NCBI RefSeq assembly: GCF_000797495.1
Contig: NZ_JTGN01000001.1
Location: 317,501 to 381,500 of the forward strand
Length of the DNA: 64,000 nt
Origin: Robinsoniella peoriensis
GTDB lineage: Bacteria > Bacillota > Clostridia > Lachnospirales > Lachnospiraceae
Direction of reading: 5' to 3'
Below are positions 28,499 through 36,940 of this stretch, one piece after another (within the stretch, counting starts at the first letter, position 1; every line of letters starts with the position of its first letter). A model generated the notes under the pieces. It did no database searches and was not told where the DNA came from. It saw only the letters and a list, made by a program, of their open reading frames with translations. The position numbers and the translations under genes are program-made.

Positions 28499-28518
28499 AT
28501 ATCAAAATATTTTGATAT
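28499..28518. promoter_or_regulatory. Perfect 20-bp palindrome, candidate operator of the glycoside operon
   Basis: ATATCAAAATATTTTGATAT lies between the divergent GPH transporter gene and a small plus-strand ORF. The size and symmetry suit a dimeric repressor; no regulator gene is next to the operon. Confidence 0.5.
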
Positions 28519-28555
28519 TTATCATAATATTCAGGAAAAGATTATTAAATAAAGA

Positions 28556-28750
28556 ATGTCTAAATATAAAGAGGTAGGTGTTCGATTTATGAAGGCAATA
28601 GAATATGAAGATATGATTCGTGAAGAAGGGGAAGACCGATTTGGAAAACTGACATTAAAACTTTTAGAATCAGGCAGAATAAATGAGATTGAAAAATCGC
28701 TTAAGAACAAGAAACTTAGAGTTCATATATACAGAGAGTCTGCATTTTAA
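28556..28750 (+). CDS. Small hypothetical protein (64 aa or, from an inner start, 53 aa)
   Basis: A short, charged, helix-rich protein (DMIREEGEDRFGKLTLKLLESG then RINEIEKSLKNKKLR). The composition and the EEG-x-x-R pattern recall the C-terminal tails of Rpn-type nucleases and related small ORFs common in Lachnospiraceae, so it may be a gene remnant, but I cannot assign it. The inner ATG at 28589 has AAAGAGGTAGG upstream; the first ATG has no site. It is divergent from the GPH operon and ends at a strong hairpin. Confidence 0.45.
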   Translation: MSKYKEVGVRFMKAIEYEDMIREEGEDRFGKLTLKLLESGRINEIEKSLKNKKLRVHIYRESAF

Positions 28751-28767
28751 TAAGATCCACTAATCCT

Positions 28768-28816
28768 AAAAGGAACCTATACATTATCTGATTAAGACAG
28801 TGCATCGGTTCCTTTT
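28768..28816. terminator. Bidirectional terminator between small ORF and eutQ
   Basis: Arms AAAAGGAACC and GGTTCCTTTT around a 29-base loop, with T-rich ends on both strands. It closes the eut operon. Confidence 0.8.
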
Positions 28817-28853
28817 CTATCATTGACTGCATGATATTTTATTAAAATATGAT

Positions 28854-29291
28854 TTAGCTTTGCCAGTCTGCCGGATAAACGAAATATGCAAATCTTGCTT
28901 TATCCGGACTTTGGAAGTGAATATGGCTGTTTTTTGGAATAAAAATGATATCACCGGCATGTCCGGTTACGACACGTCCATCAATTTCTATTTCCAGAGT
29001 TCCTTCTATTATGTAATCAAATTCATCATATGTCAGGGTCCACTCAAAACTGGTATGATCTACTTCCATGATTCCTGCTCCCATTCTCGGGCTTTCTTCC
29101 AGTGAAACGATATCCTTTAATGATACACCCTGGGCGCCTTTGAATGGTTCTGTCTGAACGGTATCGCAGGAGACAGACAGTATCCCGCTTGGATCTTTTA
29201 CTTTTTTAAAGTCTGCTTTTTCCCTGGTAATCAAAGACTGCTTTACCACTTTTTCTACGATCTCACGGATGGTTGCTTCGCTGATACTCAT
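28854..29291 (-). CDS. eutQ: Ethanolamine utilisation protein EutQ (cupin)
   Basis: A 145-residue cupin protein. The C-terminal half has the EutQ barrel (MEVDHTSFEWTLTYDEFDYIIEGTLEIEIDGR, then AGDIIFIPKNSHIHF). The first 20 residues (SISEATIREIVEKVVKQSL) form an amphipathic helix like the encapsulation peptides that bring cargo to the shell. EutQ has been reported as an acetate kinase in Salmonella; here it would convert acetyl phosphate, although no phosphotransacetylase gene is in the locus. Last gene of the eut cluster, 92 bases after eutH. Confidence 0.92.
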   Translation of the reverse strand: MSISEATIREIVEKVVKQSLITREKADFKKVKDPSGILSVSCDTVQTEPFKGAQGVSLKDIVSLEESPRMGAGIMEVDHTSFEWTLTYDEFDYIIEGTLEIEIDGRVVTGHAGDIIFIPKNSHIHFQSPDKARFAYFVYPADWQS

Positions 29292-29383
29292 TATATAACC
29301 TTCTTTCTGAAACTAATCTTTATTCGCTGCCTTTAACAGCATTTGGTCTGGCTGCTGTCTTTCCCGGCTATTTATCTGATATA

Positions 29384-30637
29384 TTAATCTGTTTTTTCTT
29401 CTATCTCCTCTTTGCCTCCGCTTGCCTTAATTTTTGCCAGCAATTTTGGTGCCAGCGCATTTGCGAGGATTAAAGCTGTAATTCCGGCTATCAGTTTACC
29501 CACTACAACCGGGAAGATCATATCCGGATTTGCACCTGCGGTGAATCCGAGGTGATCTCCAAATACAAATGCTGCTGAAACGGCAAATGCTACATTTAAC
29601 AGTTTACCCTTAGCATTCATATTTTCCATAATATTGAACATTGCGATATTATTTGCAAGAGAAGCTACTAAACCGGCTGAGCCGTCTGCATTCATTTTCA
29701 GCTTTTCTCCCACTTTCATCAATGGTTTCTTAAATGTCTTGGTGATCCATTTTACCATTGGGAAAGCACCGATTAATACGCATGCAATCGTTCCTACAAC
29801 CTTAATACCTTCTTCCAGAGGAATGGTACCGCCGTTTTTGTTCGGGTCAACCATAATATCAAATAATGGAAGACGAATGCCGGTCTCATACTGGAAAACA
29901 GCTATTGCGGTAAAAATAGTAATTAATATGGTAACTCCATTTCCAAAATGATTAAATCCTTTCATCATCTGGGTTGGTTTAAACCAAAGTCCAATGGCGA
30001 TCAATCCTGCTACAATAATAACCGGAATTAAATTCTGTAAAATTGTAATCATATCAATCTTATTTGGTGTCATATTCATTACCAGACCACCTGCGATACA
30101 ACCGATTGGAATGGTAATTAAACCAGCCAGTACTCCTGCTGCAAGAAACGGTCTGTCTTTTGGTTTAATAATGGACAGCGCAACCGGAATGGTAAATACA
30201 ATGGTTGGTCCCATCATGGAACCCAGGATTAATCCTGCAAAATTACCAATGGCAGTATTGTCTCCTGCCAGCTGCATTGCCAGGGGATATCCTCCCATGT
30301 CATTTGCCAGAAGTGTGGTTGCGAACATCGCCGGAGATGCTCCGAATAATTCATAGACCGGTGCAATAATCGGCTGCAGAATTACCCGGAGTACCGGAGC
30401 TGCTGCAACCACGCCCATCATGGCAATTGCCAGGGGGCCCATTGCATTAAAACCGGCTTCAAATTCTTCTCCGTACCCCAGTTTATTTCCCCGGATACGG
30501 TCAATAGCTCCAATGACCATGAAGATCATCATAATTGTAATAATTACGGAATTGATTGACAATCCGCTGATGTACTGTTTAATACTCTCTGTAAATACAT
30601 CTAAGTTTGTTATGTTTTCAATTAATTCACTGAACAT
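29384..30637 (-). CDS. eutH: Ethanolamine transporter EutH
   Basis: A 417-residue membrane protein with about eleven helices. The sequence (YGEEFEAGFNAMGPLAIAMMGVVAAAPVL, FATTLLANDMGGYPLAMQLA) is that of EutH, which brings ethanolamine into the cell. The ATG at 30637 has GAGGAGG about 11 bases upstream; the longer frame has none. A palindrome of the dispersed family and an AT hairpin lie in the gap to eutT. Confidence 0.93.
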   Translation of the reverse strand: MFSELIENITNLDVFTESIKQYISGLSINSVIITIMMIFMVIGAIDRIRGNKLGYGEEFEAGFNAMGPLAIAMMGVVAAAPVLRVILQPIIAPVYELFGASPAMFATTLLANDMGGYPLAMQLAGDNTAIGNFAGLILGSMMGPTIVFTIPVALSIIKPKDRPFLAAGVLAGLITIPIGCIAGGLVMNMTPNKIDMITILQNLIPVIIVAGLIAIGLWFKPTQMMKGFNHFGNGVTILITIFTAIAVFQYETGIRLPLFDIMVDPNKNGGTIPLEEGIKVVGTIACVLIGAFPMVKWITKTFKKPLMKVGEKLKMNADGSAGLVASLANNIAMFNIMENMNAKGKLLNVAFAVSAAFVFGDHLGFTAGANPDMIFPVVVGKLIAGITALILANALAPKLLAKIKASGGKEEIEEKTD

Positions 30638-30663
30638 GTACTCTTTCCCTCCTCTTTCCTCTA

Positions 30664-30705
30664 TAGCCTGTTTCAAAATCATGCTAAGTATTTTTTAACA
30701 CGCTC
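30664..30705 (-). repeat. Dispersed palindrome, copy upstream of eutH
   Basis: Arms AGCCTGTTTCAAAAT and ATTTTTTAACACGCT, 27 bases before the eutH start. A degenerate member of the family seen at 35460, 38419 and 51815. Confidence 0.55.
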
Positions 30706-30734
30706 CGGACCACAATTGGATTATTGTGACCGCA

Positions 30735-31496
30735 CTAATTGTATTCTCCCGCAAGATATTTGCACATCATTATATGCAGCGCGCTGGAAAGCCTGTTGAA
30801 TTCTTCCAGTATATCCTGGTGTGTGTAATCATTTCCTACCTGATATGCATTGACCGCACTGATCTCGCATTCCCGGATCGCTGTACGGATTTGATTCAGT
30901 ATAGCATATTCCTCCCCCATGGTGTAGTGGGGCAGGATCATTTGCCGGATATTGTAAAATTTCACTGGATTGTGCGAGTGTTCCCGCAGCTCTGCGTGAG
31001 TCAGTCCGATAATGCGCTCTATGGTAAATGGCTCATCCAGCACATCACACCGCATAATATTCTGTAAGATCTTCATGATATCTTCCAGATCCTCCAGCAG
31101 CTTTGAGCGCCTGGGATTCTTTGCAATTGCAGTCTGGTTACGTATAATCAGTGACTGAAGTGAATCCAGTTTACCACGAAATATGATACGCAGATGATTC
31201 TTTGGAACCAGCTTATTACCGGTTAGCTGCGTCATATGCTCCGGTTTGGATGTAAAAAATGCTCCGGTGGCATAATCCACATATGCAGCTTTCATATCAT
31301 CAGGACTTTCTGCCGCCGGTTTCTCTGCATTTTCTTTTTCTAAAGTGCCCGGTTCCTGCTTTTCTATCTTTATTTTATATTGATTCAAATAATCACGGGC
31401 AGAAGGGGATAATAAACTTCCCTCCGGCACATAAAAGACCTCCGGGCGATTCTCTTTCATGATATCCCGTAAATACGCTTCTGTTATAACATTCAA
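30735..31496 (-). CDS. eutT: EutT-type corrinoid adenosyltransferase
   Basis: A 253-residue protein like EutT, which makes adenosylcobalamin for ethanolamine ammonia-lyase. Shared landmarks are the N-terminal ITEAYLRDIM ... LSPSARDYL, LTGNKLVPKNHLRIIFRGKLDSLQ, IMRCDVLDEP, IIGLTHAELREHSHNP and FNRLSSALHIMMCKYL. The cysteine-rich metal site of Salmonella EutT (after about residue 65) is missing: that stretch here reads DMKAAYVDYATGAFF without a cysteine. It may therefore use no iron-sulphur or Zn site. It lies between the BMC-H genes and eutH. Confidence 0.88.
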   Translation of the reverse strand: MNVITEAYLRDIMKENRPEVFYVPEGSLLSPSARDYLNQYKIKIEKQEPGTLEKENAEKPAAESPDDMKAAYVDYATGAFFTSKPEHMTQLTGNKLVPKNHLRIIFRGKLDSLQSLIIRNQTAIAKNPRRSKLLEDLEDIMKILQNIMRCDVLDEPFTIERIIGLTHAELREHSHNPVKFYNIRQMILPHYTMGEEYAILNQIRTAIRECEISAVNAYQVGNDYTHQDILEEFNRLSSALHIMMCKYLAGEYN

Positions 31497-31557
31497 ATGA
31501 TTGCCCCCTTAAGCCTGTCCCTGTATTGTTCCAAAGTATATGATTTTGGGACTCTCT

Positions 31558-31836
31558 CTATAAATGTGGCAGTATGGTTTCTACATCTCCGTGAGGTCTT
31601 GGTATTACATGCATGGAAATCAGCTCTCCAACCCGTTCTGCTGCTGCCGCACCTGCATCTGTAGCTGCTTTTACTGCACCTACGTCACCTCTGACTAAAA
31701 CAGTAACCAGCCCGCTTCCGATACGTTCTTTTCCAATTAATTTCACATCTGCCGCTTTTGTCATTGCATCTGCTGCTTCGATTGCACCAATTAAACCTTT
31801 TGTCTCTATCATTCCTAATGCCTGCATAACCGCCAT
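31558..31836 (-). CDS. BMC-H microcompartment shell protein (EutM-like, copy 2)
   Basis: A 92-residue single BMC domain that forms flat hexagonal tiles of the shell. It has the typical [17 protein letters not shown], a lysine-rich strand ([21 protein letters not shown]) and the closing [11 protein letters not shown]. It is about 75% alike to the next gene, 95 bases upstream, so they arose by tandem duplication. Lack of any extension rules out EutK-type fusions. Confidence 0.93.
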   Translation of the reverse strand: MAVMQALGMIETKGLIGAIEAADAMTKAADVKLIGKERIGSGLVTVLVRGDVGAVKAATDAGAAAAERVGELISMHVIPRPHGDVETILPHL

Positions 31837-31882
31837 TTTATTGTCCTCCTGATTCTAATCTTATCTCAATTTCATCTTATCA

Positions 31883-31905
31883 AATTTAAACTTTAAGTTT
31901 AAATT
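31883..31905. repeat. Perfect AT-rich palindrome between the BMC-H genes
   Basis: AATTTAAACTT and AAGTTTAAATT with one central base. It could be an mRNA processing or stability hairpin that sets the ratio of the two shell proteins. Confidence 0.55.
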
Positions 31906-31931
31906 CTATTATGAACTACCTGTTTTTTTAC

Positions 31932-32225
31932 TTACTCTGCTGCTTCAGCAATTACCGGAAGAATGCTCTCCACATCCTTATGCGGTCTTGGTATTACATG
32001 TACGGAAACCACTTCACCCACAGCAGCTCCTGCTGCCGCTCCTGATTCTGTTGCAGCCTTTACCGCTCCAACATCGCCTCTTACCATAATGGTAACAAGT
32101 CCGCTTCCAATATATTCTTTTCCTATTAAAGATACGTCAGCAGATTTCACCATTGCATCTGCTGCTTCGATTGCTGCGATCAACCCTCTTGTTTCGATCA
32201 ATCCCAATGCCTGTAAATTAGCCAT
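31932..32225 (-). CDS. eutM: BMC-H microcompartment shell protein EutM
   Basis: A 97-residue BMC-domain protein, the major hexameric shell tile of the ethanolamine compartment. [28 protein letters not shown] and [15 protein letters not shown] are textbook EutM. It follows eutE by 47 bases with its own AGGAGG site. Confidence 0.95.
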   Translation of the reverse strand: MANLQALGLIETRGLIAAIEAADAMVKSADVSLIGKEYIGSGLVTIMVRGDVGAVKAATESGAAAGAAVGEVVSVHVIPRPHKDVESILPVIAEAAE

Positions 32226-32272
32226 TGTAATTCCTCCTGCCTGTTATTTTATTTTTACCAGAGCTATAATTT

Positions 32273-33736
32273 TCAGATACGCTCTAATTCCTTCAAAATC
32301 TTCTCAACAATATAATCTACATTTATATGGCAGGGCTCAGCTGCCGGTATTGCCAGATCTGCCTCTTTCCGGATTTCATCCAGTTCCTTTGTACCATAAG
32401 CTGCCTTGCGAATATTCAGCAGGTTCATAGGACCAATATTATCTGAGGTTGCACTTCCGCCTACCGCTCCGCATCCCAATGTAAATGCAGGCATTAAAGA
32501 GGTTGCGGCACCTACACCACCCAGGGCTCCCGGTGCATTCACCAGAAAACGGGAAACCGGTATTCTCTTTGCAAAATAATTGATGATTTCCTGATTTTCA
32601 GAATGAATGATAAAGGTATGACCTGCTCCTTCATAATGAAGAATCTGCTGACATCTTTCACAAATCTTCTGATAATTATCTTCCACATAAAATCCCAGAA
32701 TCGGCGCCAGTTTTTCATTGGAATAGGGATGCCCGTTTCCAACACCGTCTTCTTTTGCTACCAGAACCCTGGCATCTGCCGGAACCTTAAGACCAGCCAG
32801 ATCTGCAATATGCTGAACATTTTTTCCAACAATCATCGGGTTCATAGTTCCATTGGCGCGAAGAATGAATTTTCCCAGCTTTTCCGATTCTTCGTTACTT
32901 AAGAAATATGCTCCCTGTGCCTGCATTTCGGCTTTAACGGCTTCTTCCCGGTCACTCTCTGTAATGACGGACTGCTCAGATGCACAGATCGTGCCATTGT
33001 CAAATGTCTTACTGTCCATTATGCGTTTTACGGCTTTTTTAAGATCTGCAGACCGCTCAATATAAGCCGGTCCGTTTCCGGGTCCCACACCAATTGCAGG
33101 TGTTCCGGAAGAGTAAGCCGCACGTACCATGGCACTTCCTCCTGTTGCAAGGATCAGAGATATATCCGGATGGCGCATCAGAGTATCCGTAGACTGAATC
33201 GTCGGGATGGTGATTACCGATACCAGATCCTCCGGTCCTTCCGCTTCTGCAATTGCCTGTCGGATTACTTTGACTGTTTCCAGAATCGCTTCTTTTGCAT
33301 TTGGATGCGGGGAAAAGATAATGGAATTTCCGGCCTTTATTGCAATTTCCGATTTATATAAGACTGTTGATGTAGGGTTCGTCGAAGGAATCAGCCCGGC
33401 AATTACACCTACCGGAACGGCAATATCTTTTGTTCCTGCTTTTTCATCTTCCGAAATTACTCCAATCGTCTTCATATCTTTGATGTATTCAAATACGCTC
33501 TTGCTTGCAAAGATATTTTTAATCACCTTATCTTCCATGATTCCGAATCCCGTCTCATCATGAGCCATCTGTGCAAGCCTTTTTGCATTTCTCACACCTG
33601 CATTAGCGATACTCTCCACAATTCTGTTAACCTGGCACTGGGACATCTCCAGTAATTTTTCCTGCGCTGCCTTTGAGCGCTCTACCAATTCTCTTACTTC
33701 CTGTACTGATAACAGGTCTTTATCATAAAGCTGCAT
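32273..33736 (-). CDS. eutE: Acylating acetaldehyde dehydrogenase EutE
   Basis: A 487-residue CoA-dependent aldehyde dehydrogenase that turns acetaldehyde into acetyl-CoA. The catalytic Cys is in NGTICASEQ, the NAD-binding loop in ILATGGSAMVRAAYSSG, and STNPTSTVLYKSEIA matches EutE/PduP. The N-terminus (LSVQEVRELVERSKAAQEKL) is an amphipathic helix of the kind that targets the enzyme to the compartment. It lies between eutL and eutM. Confidence 0.95.
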   Translation of the reverse strand: MQLYDKDLLSVQEVRELVERSKAAQEKLLEMSQCQVNRIVESIANAGVRNAKRLAQMAHDETGFGIMEDKVIKNIFASKSVFEYIKDMKTIGVISEDEKAGTKDIAVPVGVIAGLIPSTNPTSTVLYKSEIAIKAGNSIIFSPHPNAKEAILETVKVIRQAIAEAEGPEDLVSVITIPTIQSTDTLMRHPDISLILATGGSAMVRAAYSSGTPAIGVGPGNGPAYIERSADLKKAVKRIMDSKTFDNGTICASEQSVITESDREEAVKAEMQAQGAYFLSNEESEKLGKFILRANGTMNPMIVGKNVQHIADLAGLKVPADARVLVAKEDGVGNGHPYSNEKLAPILGFYVEDNYQKICERCQQILHYEGAGHTFIIHSENQEIINYFAKRIPVSRFLVNAPGALGGVGAATSLMPAFTLGCGAVGGSATSDNIGPMNLLNIRKAAYGTKELDEIRKEADLAIPAAEPCHINVDYIVEKILKELERI

Positions 33737-33769
33737 AATTACCTCCCGTTTTGCATTTTCTGCGTATCA

Positions 33770-34423
33770 TTATAATGCCAGCGGATTATCCGCTACAAAC
33801 TCAACTGCAGCGGCAAATGCTTCACACGCTGCTTTGCATGCTGACTGGCTCCCGGTGAGCAGGGCCCCGCCAAAGTTTGTCTCAGAGGGCGGTGCATACA
33901 GTTCACACATGGTTACGTCTGCTGCTTTTAATGCGGCATCCAACGCATAAAGTGCTTCCAGAGGCGGTGCAATCAGATATGCCAGCGCCTGTCCTTCTTT
34001 AATTCCTGCTGATTTTGATAAATAGCTTCCTGTCCTTGCTATACAATGGGCATAGTAAGGTATGGAATCATCTTCGTTGGCGCTTACAAACCATGCACCA
34101 TTTTCAATTGTACCGATGACAGCGTCCAGACCGCTTTTCACTTCTGCCGGATTGGTTCCTGCGATAATACCGATAACTTCACCAGCCAGCTTTGTACTTG
34201 CATTGCCTGCTCCGCCGTAAAAACTCTTCGCATAAACCACCTGCACATCAGCCGCTTTGGTCGCTTCATCCAGTGCCGTATACGTTACATCATCGCAGTC
34301 CGCCGTTACCATTCCGATGGATTTTTGTCTCGGCGATAATCCCAGGCTTTTTGCCAGATCCGGCGATACATTGGGAATCATTTTTGTACTGAGTACCTTT
34401 GCTTTTAATGGATCTCTTTTCAT
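33770..34423 (-). CDS. eutL: Trimeric shell protein EutL
   Basis: A 217-residue tandem (circularly permuted) BMC-domain protein that forms trimers with a gated pore. Start KRDPLKAKVLSTKMIPNVSPDLAK and the two repeats with TADCDDVTYTALDEATKAADV and YAPPSETNFGGALLTGSQSAC are characteristic. Length is as usual. It follows eutC by 23 bases. Confidence 0.95.
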   Translation of the reverse strand: MKRDPLKAKVLSTKMIPNVSPDLAKSLGLSPRQKSIGMVTADCDDVTYTALDEATKAADVQVVYAKSFYGGAGNASTKLAGEVIGIIAGTNPAEVKSGLDAVIGTIENGAWFVSANEDDSIPYYAHCIARTGSYLSKSAGIKEGQALAYLIAPPLEALYALDAALKAADVTMCELYAPPSETNFGGALLTGSQSACKAACEAFAAAVEFVADNPLAL

Positions 34424-34446
34424 GTTTCATTACACCTCTCTCTCAA

Positions 34447-35439
34447 TTAGAGTTTCAAATCCGTTCCGCTTGCTTTTTTCTCTAACATAATCTTAATGAT
34501 TTCTGCAATATGGGCACCTGCTTCTACCGGCACTGTTCCAGCTTTATGTATATTGGATAATACGGTTCTTCTGGCTTCCGGCATGTCCATCGTTGCTTTA
34601 TAAGCGATATATGCACTCATAGATTCTGCTGTAATAAGTCCCGGGCGCTCTCCGATCAATACACAGGTTACATCTGCCCCGGTAATTTCTGATACCTGGT
34701 CCATAACTCCCACTCTGCCGTATTTTACGAAAAACGGCGTTCCCACATCGATCTGATAGCTTTCCAGCCCCTGCAGAATAGCCGGCAGCAAATCACCCAC
34801 ATTTGCAGCAACTGCAGCGGAACTCAGCCCATCCGATACATAAACCTGAACAGTAGGATGCTTTTTGCATTTTTCCTGAACTGCTTTGACTCCTTCTTCA
34901 TTCAGTCTTCTTCCAAGATCCGGACGGGTCAGATAAATGTCTTTATTGTCGCACTTGGTCTGAATGCTGAATAAGTTCATCTTTTCTACAAAAGCTTCAT
35001 CCACATTAGAGAATACTGCATCCTGCGCTGCAGAATGGTCTGCCCGGAAACGCAGCCAGGTAGAAGTCATGTATCTTGCTCCGGCTTTCCAGATACCCAG
35101 GCGGCAGGGTGCATACTGCTTTAATTCATAATATGCCTCCCCGTTTACCGGATTTGGTACCAGGTACTGCTTTTTAATGTCTATCTCTGTAATATCTTCC
35201 AGACATCCGTCTTCAATTACCGGCGGTTCTTTAACATTTTCAGAGTATTCTGCCTGCTGAAATGTATTTACGGTCTTTGCCTCTGCCTTTGGTACTGTCT
35301 GGGCATCAGCTGCAGATATTGCCGGTGAAGTGCCCTGGCTTTCTAACGCTGCACCATTTGTACCTGATGTACTTTTTGTCACCTGCATTTCTACTAATAC
35401 CTGCTCTATTATTCGTTTTAAATCCTTCTGGTCAATCAT
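34447..35439 (-). CDS. eutC: Ethanolamine ammonia-lyase small subunit EutC
   Basis: A 330-residue small subunit; it pairs with EutB to bind adenosylcobalamin and split ethanolamine into acetaldehyde and ammonia. The core ([70 protein letters not shown]) is clear. It has an N-terminal helix [17 protein letters not shown] of the encapsulation-peptide kind and then a low-complexity, Ala/Thr-rich linker to about residue 90. A palindrome of the dispersed family stands 21 bases before the start. Confidence 0.95.
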   Translation of the reverse strand: MIDQKDLKRIIEQVLVEMQVTKSTSGTNGAALESQGTSPAISAADAQTVPKAEAKTVNTFQQAEYSENVKEPPVIEDGCLEDITEIDIKKQYLVPNPVNGEAYYELKQYAPCRLGIWKAGARYMTSTWLRFRADHSAAQDAVFSNVDEAFVEKMNLFSIQTKCDNKDIYLTRPDLGRRLNEEGVKAVQEKCKKHPTVQVYVSDGLSSAAVAANVGDLLPAILQGLESYQIDVGTPFFVKYGRVGVMDQVSEITGADVTCVLIGERPGLITAESMSAYIAYKATMDMPEARRTVLSNIHKAGTVPVEAGAHIAEIIKIMLEKKASGTDLKL

Positions 35440-35459
35440 ATATATCTCCTTTCTCTCTT

Positions 35460-35525
35460 AGAGCGTGTCTGAAAATTCATTTCATCAGGCTGTATGCCGA
35501 TAGAAATATTTTTAGACAGGCTCTG
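35460..35525 (-). repeat. Dispersed palindrome, copy upstream of eutC
   Basis: Arms AGAGCGTGTCTGAAAAT and ATATTTTTAGACAGGCTCT; fills most of the 110-base eutB-eutC gap and ends 21 bases before the eutC start. No T tract follows, so it is not a terminator. Confidence 0.7.
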
Positions 35526-35549
35526 GCAGCTTCCTGCATTCTTCACTTC

Positions 35550-36917
35550 TTATTTCATAAATACGGATGCATCACCTGCAAGAGAGGTCAGTTTTCCGTC
35601 TTTTGAAAATCCCATTTTTTCCAGCCACATATCAAACTCTTTAATCGGACGCAGTCCCAGAATCTCACGGAATGCCGCTGCATCATGATATCCGGTACAC
35701 TGGTACATCAGCATACAGTCATCCCCGTGAGGAACTCCCATGATGTAATTACATCCCGCCGCTGATAAGAGCATACCCAGATTCTCAACGTCATTCTGAT
35801 CCGTTTTCATATGGTTGGTGTAACAACAGTCACATCCCATCGGAATTCCCGTAAGTTTTCCCATGAAATGGTCTTCTAACCCGGCACGGATAACCTGTTT
35901 GCTGTCATAGAGATATTCCGGTCCGATAAATCCTACCACGGTATTAACAAGGAATGGATTATATTTCTTGGCAAGTCCGTAGCAGCGTGCTTCCATTACC
36001 ACCTGATCACATCCATAATGTGCATCTGACGACAACTCGGAACCCTGACCGGTCTCGAAATACATGTAATTCGGTCCGGTGGAAGTTCCATGCTGAACCA
36101 TCATCTGATGGCCTTCATCTAACATTGCCCCATTTAATCCAAAAGCTTCATTTCCCTTCTGAGAACCTGCGATGGACTGGAACATCAGATCAATCGGTGC
36201 ATTGTGTTTGGTAATGGCCTCCATCTGGGTGCTGACATGGGCAAGTACGCAGATCTGTGTAGGGATATCCCATTTATTTTTAAACTCATCAAAACTTTTT
36301 AAGATTCTGGCAACACTTTCAGCCGTATCATCTACCGGATTTAATCCCAATACTGCATCACCGCAGCCTAAGCTGAATCCTTCCATTGCAGATGCGATGA
36401 TTCCCTTGGGGTTATCGGTGGTATGGTTTGGCTGTAATCTGGATGAAAATGTGCCCGGAAGTCCGATTGTAGTATTACAATGTGCCGTAACTACAATTTT
36501 TTTTGCTGCATAAATCAAATCCAGATTTCCCATTAATTTCGTAACTGCCGCAACAATTTCACTTGTGATTCCACGGCTGGCACGACGGATCATATCTCCT
36601 GTTGTGCTGGTATCCAAAAGCCATTCACGAAATTGGGCAACTGTCATATTCTTAAATTCATTGTAAATAGGTTCATTTACCGCATCCTGGATGATTCTAG
36701 TAACTTCATCGATTTCATAAGGAACTGCCGGTGAATTTCTTAATTCCCCCAGGGTTATCTGTGATAATACTACCTTTGCCGCAACTCGCTCTTCCGCTGA
36801 TTCTGCCGCAATTCCGGCTAATTTATCACCGGACTTTTCTTCATTCGCCTTTGCCATAACCTCCTTCAATGATTTAAACTCATAAGTATGGCCGAATAAT
36901 TTTGTTTTTAATATCAT
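35550..36917 (-). CDS. eutB: Ethanolamine ammonia-lyase large subunit EutB
   Basis: The 455-residue TIM-barrel subunit that holds the active site. Strongly conserved stretches include RLQPNHTTDNPKGIIASAMEGFSLGCGDAVLGLNPV, NEAFGLNGAMLDEG, EARCYGLAKKYNPFLVNTVVGFIGPEYLYD and CCYTNHMKTDQND. The ATG at 36917 is favoured because ACGAGGTG precedes it. It starts 23 bases after eutA. Confidence 0.97.
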   Translation of the reverse strand: MILKTKLFGHTYEFKSLKEVMAKANEEKSGDKLAGIAAESAEERVAAKVVLSQITLGELRNSPAVPYEIDEVTRIIQDAVNEPIYNEFKNMTVAQFREWLLDTSTTGDMIRRASRGITSEIVAAVTKLMGNLDLIYAAKKIVVTAHCNTTIGLPGTFSSRLQPNHTTDNPKGIIASAMEGFSLGCGDAVLGLNPVDDTAESVARILKSFDEFKNKWDIPTQICVLAHVSTQMEAITKHNAPIDLMFQSIAGSQKGNEAFGLNGAMLDEGHQMMVQHGTSTGPNYMYFETGQGSELSSDAHYGCDQVVMEARCYGLAKKYNPFLVNTVVGFIGPEYLYDSKQVIRAGLEDHFMGKLTGIPMGCDCCYTNHMKTDQNDVENLGMLLSAAGCNYIMGVPHGDDCMLMYQCTGYHDAAAFREILGLRPIKEFDMWLEKMGFSKDGKLTSLAGDASVFMK

Positions 36918-36940
36918 GACTTTCACCTCGTATCTTTTCT

